Source of the DNA: Desulfuromusa sp.
GTDB lineage: Bacteria; Desulfobacterota; Desulfuromonadia; Desulfuromonadales; Geopsychrobacteraceae
Length of the DNA: 64,000 bases
Direction: 5' to 3'
NCBI GenBank assembly: GCA_016744595.1
Contig: JADGEB010000015.1
Span: 1 to 64,000 of the forward strand
A program made the translations under genes and the position numbers. Positions within the stretch are counted from its first letter, which is position 1. Each line of letters opens with the position of its first letter. The notes beneath the pieces are model-generated. The model was not told where the DNA came from. It searched no databases and saw only the letters and a list, made by a program, of their open reading frames with translations. Shown here in pieces: positions 60,971 through 64,000 of the stretch.

Positions 60971-63427
60971 ATGTCTGGCAAGCTAAAATTACTCCCACCG
61001 ACAGACAATCAGCACCCTGCTGACTTGGAAAGTTGTTTTTCTGCTCTCGGTATCAATTGTGAAACAGAACTGCTCAGTCAACTCCCATTTACCAATAACG
61101 ATGTCAGTGCCGGATCTGAGACAGAACTGCAAGCTGTCGTGGTTGGTCATCGAGAGCAGGTCGACCTGGCAAGGGAAATAGAACAGTCAAGGTTTTTTGC
61201 CAACTTACAGCGTCGAACCCGCAGTGGTGAAAGCCCTGAAAAACTCCTTTCTGAGCTACAGGGATTTCTTACTGATCAGGATAATCAGGTTTGGGAAAAT
61301 AGCTGGGTTCGATTTCCCAGAAGACGTTTATCCAGTTTTGCCAGAAAAGTTTTTACCCGCGATCTTCTGGCAAATAAAGAATGTCCACAAGGGGAGAATC
61401 GCAAGGATGCAGATCGCTATGCTATCACTGGAAAAAACGGAGAACCTTACCTCCGGGTTCCAATCAGCTATCTGGTCAAGCTGGCACTTGCCGATCTGCT
61501 CGGCAATCAGCATTTGCATCAGACCCCTTTGGAGTCTGTTGGCAGGTCGTTGCTGAACCATTATCTAAACGATAATACTTCGCCAGAGACCTTATCTTTT
61601 CATATTGAAATTCTTTCCCCTAAACGTGGTATGGGGCAGGCTCTGGCCAAAGAAACAGCCAAACGCTTCCTCTTCACTCAGTTGCTGGTGCGCTATGCCA
61701 ACCTGCAATTCGGATTACTGGAAGAGGGGCAGGAAGCAATGATCTATTTTGCTCCCCACCCACCACTACGCCAGAAATCTCTTAACGATATCGTCCCCGA
61801 TGCATTTTATCGCCAGCTTTTTATGAGCCCGTGCCTTTCAGGCTGGAATCATGGTGAGGAAAAACACAATTATATGGGGTTATGCCACCAGGTTCTCAGC
61901 CGTAGTCAGTTGAATGCTGTTGCCAAGTTGCGTGAAGCGGGAATTGTCACCAACAATCTGGTGGTGCTGCCGAATGTCTCGAATACCAGCTTATCTAATA
62001 ATGGGGTTCACATCAGCCTTGGCAGTCAAAAGCTGACAGCGGCTTGCCGTGAACAAGGTGGCGAGTTTGGCCCGAGGCATGAAAAAATTCTCGGCGATCT
62101 TTCTTGTAAAATCATGGAACATTTCCTGCCGTTATTTGCTACGACCTACAGTGCCGCACCATATCGACTGGCTTTTTCCGATTTTCATCCGGAAAGTGCC
62201 CTTGGTTTCTTACCCCATCAGCTTGATTACACCCACTTACGGATGTTTTGGCGGCGCTGGAAAAAGAAAGCTAGCCTCTCCTGTTTTGGCCACCACCTGA
62301 CCCCTTTTGGCCCGCACTGGTTGGATCGTTCTTTGAGCAAAGCTTTTGCTCTGCGCGGAGATCTGGTTCCCGATTTCCGCTTGCTCGACTATCCCATCTG
62401 TTTTTTAAGTACTGAGCAGAGCCCGGCATATAACGGTGTCATCGGAAATCAGGAACAGCTAAAAGAAGATCTGGCCGATATGGGAATATTAGATAAGCAG
62501 ATGTCACTTTATCAGTTTTTTAAACTCCGTGATTATGCTGGCATGGGTTTCAGTGGTTATGAAGGGCGGCACTATAGTTTGTTTCCAGATCTAGAGAAGG
62601 ATCTTGGTGGAGCAACCAATCTTCAGATCCTGATTACTGCCCTGGCTTTTAAATACATGGCAACCGGGCAGGTTCGTCATCGCCATATTCCAAACACACC
62701 ATTTGTTGAAAGTGAACGGCGGCAGATCTTTTTTGGAATGGCAGTCGGTATCCCGACTTTCTTTGTTTTGCGGACGACCCGAAATCGATTTTTGTTGAAA
62801 ATTTTGAAAAAGACCGAGCAGATTCGTACTAGCCGCCGTTATCCACGGTACTTACGTATCTATCATCAAGCTTACTGTAAGGCACTGCTGGAATTGCTAC
62901 GTGAAGATGGTGCGGATCTGATTGAGATGTTCGGGTTTGCACCGTTACTTGATGATTTACAACAGCGACTCGAACAACCGCAGAAATATTCTGCTGCAGG
63001 GAAATTGGTTCGTGGAATTGTTGGGAGCAAAGGGAATCCATTGAAAGAGGAAGCGGATCAATTTAATCAGGCTGCAGAAAAATATTATCGTGAAGATTTA
63101 CGCCGTCAGCACATGCGACAGGCTCTAGGATTTCTTCAGGAAGACCTACGTCAGATTGAGAACGATGTGGAATCGATCGATAAGAAACTGCGGCCACTGA
63201 TTTCTGATCTGATGCCGGGGAGAAATGCTGCGGAGTTTTGTCGTGTGGCTCAGCAGGATCTGCTTGATGACCGGCTTGGGAGTCAACCATTACAGCGAAT
63301 GCTTAACCTGATGTTATTGGCAGAACATCGTGATCGACTTCTGGCAGAGCAACATCTTTCATTGACACAGGAGAATTATGAGTCCGACCCATCAATATAT
63401 CGAGAGAGCGAGTGGACGAGTCTGTAA
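60971..63427 (+). CDS. Large protein of unknown function upstream of psd
   Basis: I use ATG 60971 (818 residues); a GTG at 60959 is also in frame but only two bases from AAGGAG, while the ATG is 14 bases from it, so the start is unsure. The protein is soluble-looking with a basic helical central part (FWRRWKKKASLSCFGHHL) and one possible hydrophobic patch (IFFGMAVGIPTFFVL). Ordered blocks such as EILSPKRGMGQALAKETAKR, GWNHGEEKHNYMG and FSGYEGRHYSLFP could hold an active site with His and Asp/Glu residues, but I recognise no family. Its end overlaps psd by 50 bases in another frame, so it probably acts in lipid or envelope metabolism with Psd. Confidence 0.6.
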   Translation: MSGKLKLLPPTDNQHPADLESCFSALGINCETELLSQLPFTNNDVSAGSETELQAVVVGHREQVDLAREIEQSRFFANLQRRTRSGESPEKLLSELQGFLTDQDNQVWENSWVRFPRRRLSSFARKVFTRDLLANKECPQGENRKDADRYAITGKNGEPYLRVPISYLVKLALADLLGNQHLHQTPLESVGRSLLNHYLNDNTSPETLSFHIEILSPKRGMGQALAKETAKRFLFTQLLVRYANLQFGLLEEGQEAMIYFAPHPPLRQKSLNDIVPDAFYRQLFMSPCLSGWNHGEEKHNYMGLCHQVLSRSQLNAVAKLREAGIVTNNLVVLPNVSNTSLSNNGVHISLGSQKLTAACREQGGEFGPRHEKILGDLSCKIMEHFLPLFATTYSAAPYRLAFSDFHPESALGFLPHQLDYTHLRMFWRRWKKKASLSCFGHHLTPFGPHWLDRSLSKAFALRGDLVPDFRLLDYPICFLSTEQSPAYNGVIGNQEQLKEDLADMGILDKQMSLYQFFKLRDYAGMGFSGYEGRHYSLFPDLEKDLGGATNLQILITALAFKYMATGQVRHRHIPNTPFVESERRQIFFGMAVGIPTFFVLRTTRNRFLLKILKKTEQIRTSRRYPRYLRIYHQAYCKALLELLREDGADLIEMFGFAPLLDDLQQRLEQPQKYSAAGKLVRGIVGSKGNPLKEEADQFNQAAEKYYREDLRRQHMRQALGFLQEDLRQIENDVESIDKKLRPLISDLMPGRNAAEFCRVAQQDLLDDRLGSQPLQRMLNLMLLAEHRDRLLAEQHLSLTQENYESDPSIYRESEWTSL

Positions 63428-64000
63428 CGAACCACTTTTTGCTGATCGGATTGTGCAATGGCTTTACCATCCGGTGCGCGAAAAGGCACCGCAACTATTC
63501 CAACTTCTGACCAGTGCGCGGGTTTCTAAATTGTTGGGATTTTTTAACTACGATATGGCGTTAGCAACTAAAGTTCTGGGTAACCAACAGTTTTTACGTG
63601 AAGCCGGAATTAATTTGGGAGAGTGTCTTGATCCGCCAAGAACTCTTGATACCGCACGGAAAGTTTTTGAGAGGAAAATTCGTTATTGGACGTACCGACC
63701 GATGCCGGAACAGCCACAAGCGATTCTCTCTCCTGCCGATGCACGGGTGATTGTCGGCTCACTGGATGAAACCTCAGACATGGAAATAAAGGGGAAGTTT
63801 TTCAGCTATGAAGAGCTGCTCGGTGAGCAGACATCCAATTGGCTTGATTGCTTCAGAGGTGGGGATTTTGCCCTGTTTCGTCTGACTCCAGACAAATATC
63901 ATTATAACCATACTCCGGTTGCTGGAAAGGTCGTTGACTATTATCAGGTCGATGGTTGTTTCCATTCTTGTAATCCACAGGCGATCATTACTGAAGCAAC
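63378..64000 (+). CDS. psd: Phosphatidylserine decarboxylase (3' truncated by window edge)
   Basis: ATG 63378 is preceded by CAGGAG and the frame is open to the window end (207 codons). The translation shows Psd family text: AILSPADARVIVG near residue 120, and FRLTPDKYHYNHTPVAG near residue 175, the region leading to the catalytic core. The C-terminal self-cleaving site that creates the pyruvoyl group lies beyond the window. The enzyme makes phosphatidylethanolamine from phosphatidylserine. The N-terminal extension of about 100 residues is of the longer Psd type. It overlaps the unknown upstream gene by 50 bases, a long overlap that implies translational coupling. Confidence 0.85.
   Translation, partial: MSPTHQYIERASGRVCNEPLFADRIVQWLYHPVREKAPQLFQLLTSARVSKLLGFFNYDMALATKVLGNQQFLREAGINLGECLDPPRTLDTARKVFERKIRYWTYRPMPEQPQAILSPADARVIVGSLDETSDMEIKGKFFSYEELLGEQTSNWLDCFRGGDFALFRLTPDKYHYNHTPVAGKVVDYYQVDGCFHSCNPQAIITEA

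Overview
The window looks like a chromosomal segment of a Desulfuromonadales-type bacterium (Geobacter/Desulfuromonas/Pelobacter relatives). This is an inference from gene content: system II cytochrome c maturation (ResB/CcsA), a double-cubane-cluster dehydratase-like protein, an HdrD-like CCG protein, NosL/ABC genes joined to a caa3-type oxidase, and a large Pho/polyphosphate block. Base composition is moderate and nearly all genes look native. I see no rRNA, tRNA, CRISPR array, integrase or insertion sequence.

Layout. 1-3.3 kb: a 3'-truncated 2-hydroxyacyl-CoA dehydratase-like gene, a PP2C-like phosphatase and a glycosyltransferase. 3.6-9.1 kb: ccsA-resB, a small secreted Cys protein, a CbpA-type DnaJ and protoporphyrinogen oxidase. 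9.2-17.2 kb: FapA-like protein, DUF2288, a uracil-DNA glycosylase-like protein, a P-loop NTPase, a DUF2959 lipoprotein and a pair of exported proteins with Lcl and DUF2135/YfaP domains. 17.4-22.1 kb: rhodanese, MauE/DoxX-like and HdrD-like genes, divergent from a LysR regulator and an MFS transporter. 22.1-31.8 kb: a long minus-strand operon in the order sco, coxA, coxC, coxD, coxB, ctaB, nosL, nosL, small membrane protein, FtsX permease, ABC ATPase, polytopic membrane protein. It appears to couple caa3 oxidase synthesis with copper handling. 32.2-33.3 kb: peptide deformylase and a GcvR-like ACT protein.

From 33.4 to 56.3 kb the window is dominated by phosphate and polyphosphate: psiE, phoBR, pstSCAB-phoU, ppk, ppx-sixA, then a CHAD protein, an orphan ParA-type ATPase and a CYTH protein in overlapping reading frames, followed by a small helix-turn-rich protein and an HhH protein with a lysine-rich, histone-H1-like tail. 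Direct repeats with an 11-bp period and the core CTnACA lie upstream of psiE, phoB, pstS and ppk and look like Pho boxes. My main hypothesis is that the last part of this block encodes a system that positions or organises polyphosphate granules on the nucleoid.

Between phoR and pstS lies a decaying type I restriction-modification-like islet: a short HsdS C-terminal remnant, a KAP NTPase with a single-base frameshift, a DUF6933-like protein and a RhuM-Fic protein. It splits what is otherwise one phosphate block. The last 8 kb hold a radical SAM protein and a PHP-glycosyltransferase fusion, a multiply broken PhoH/PIN pseudogene, a large unrecognised protein, and the start of phosphatidylserine decarboxylase, which runs off the window.
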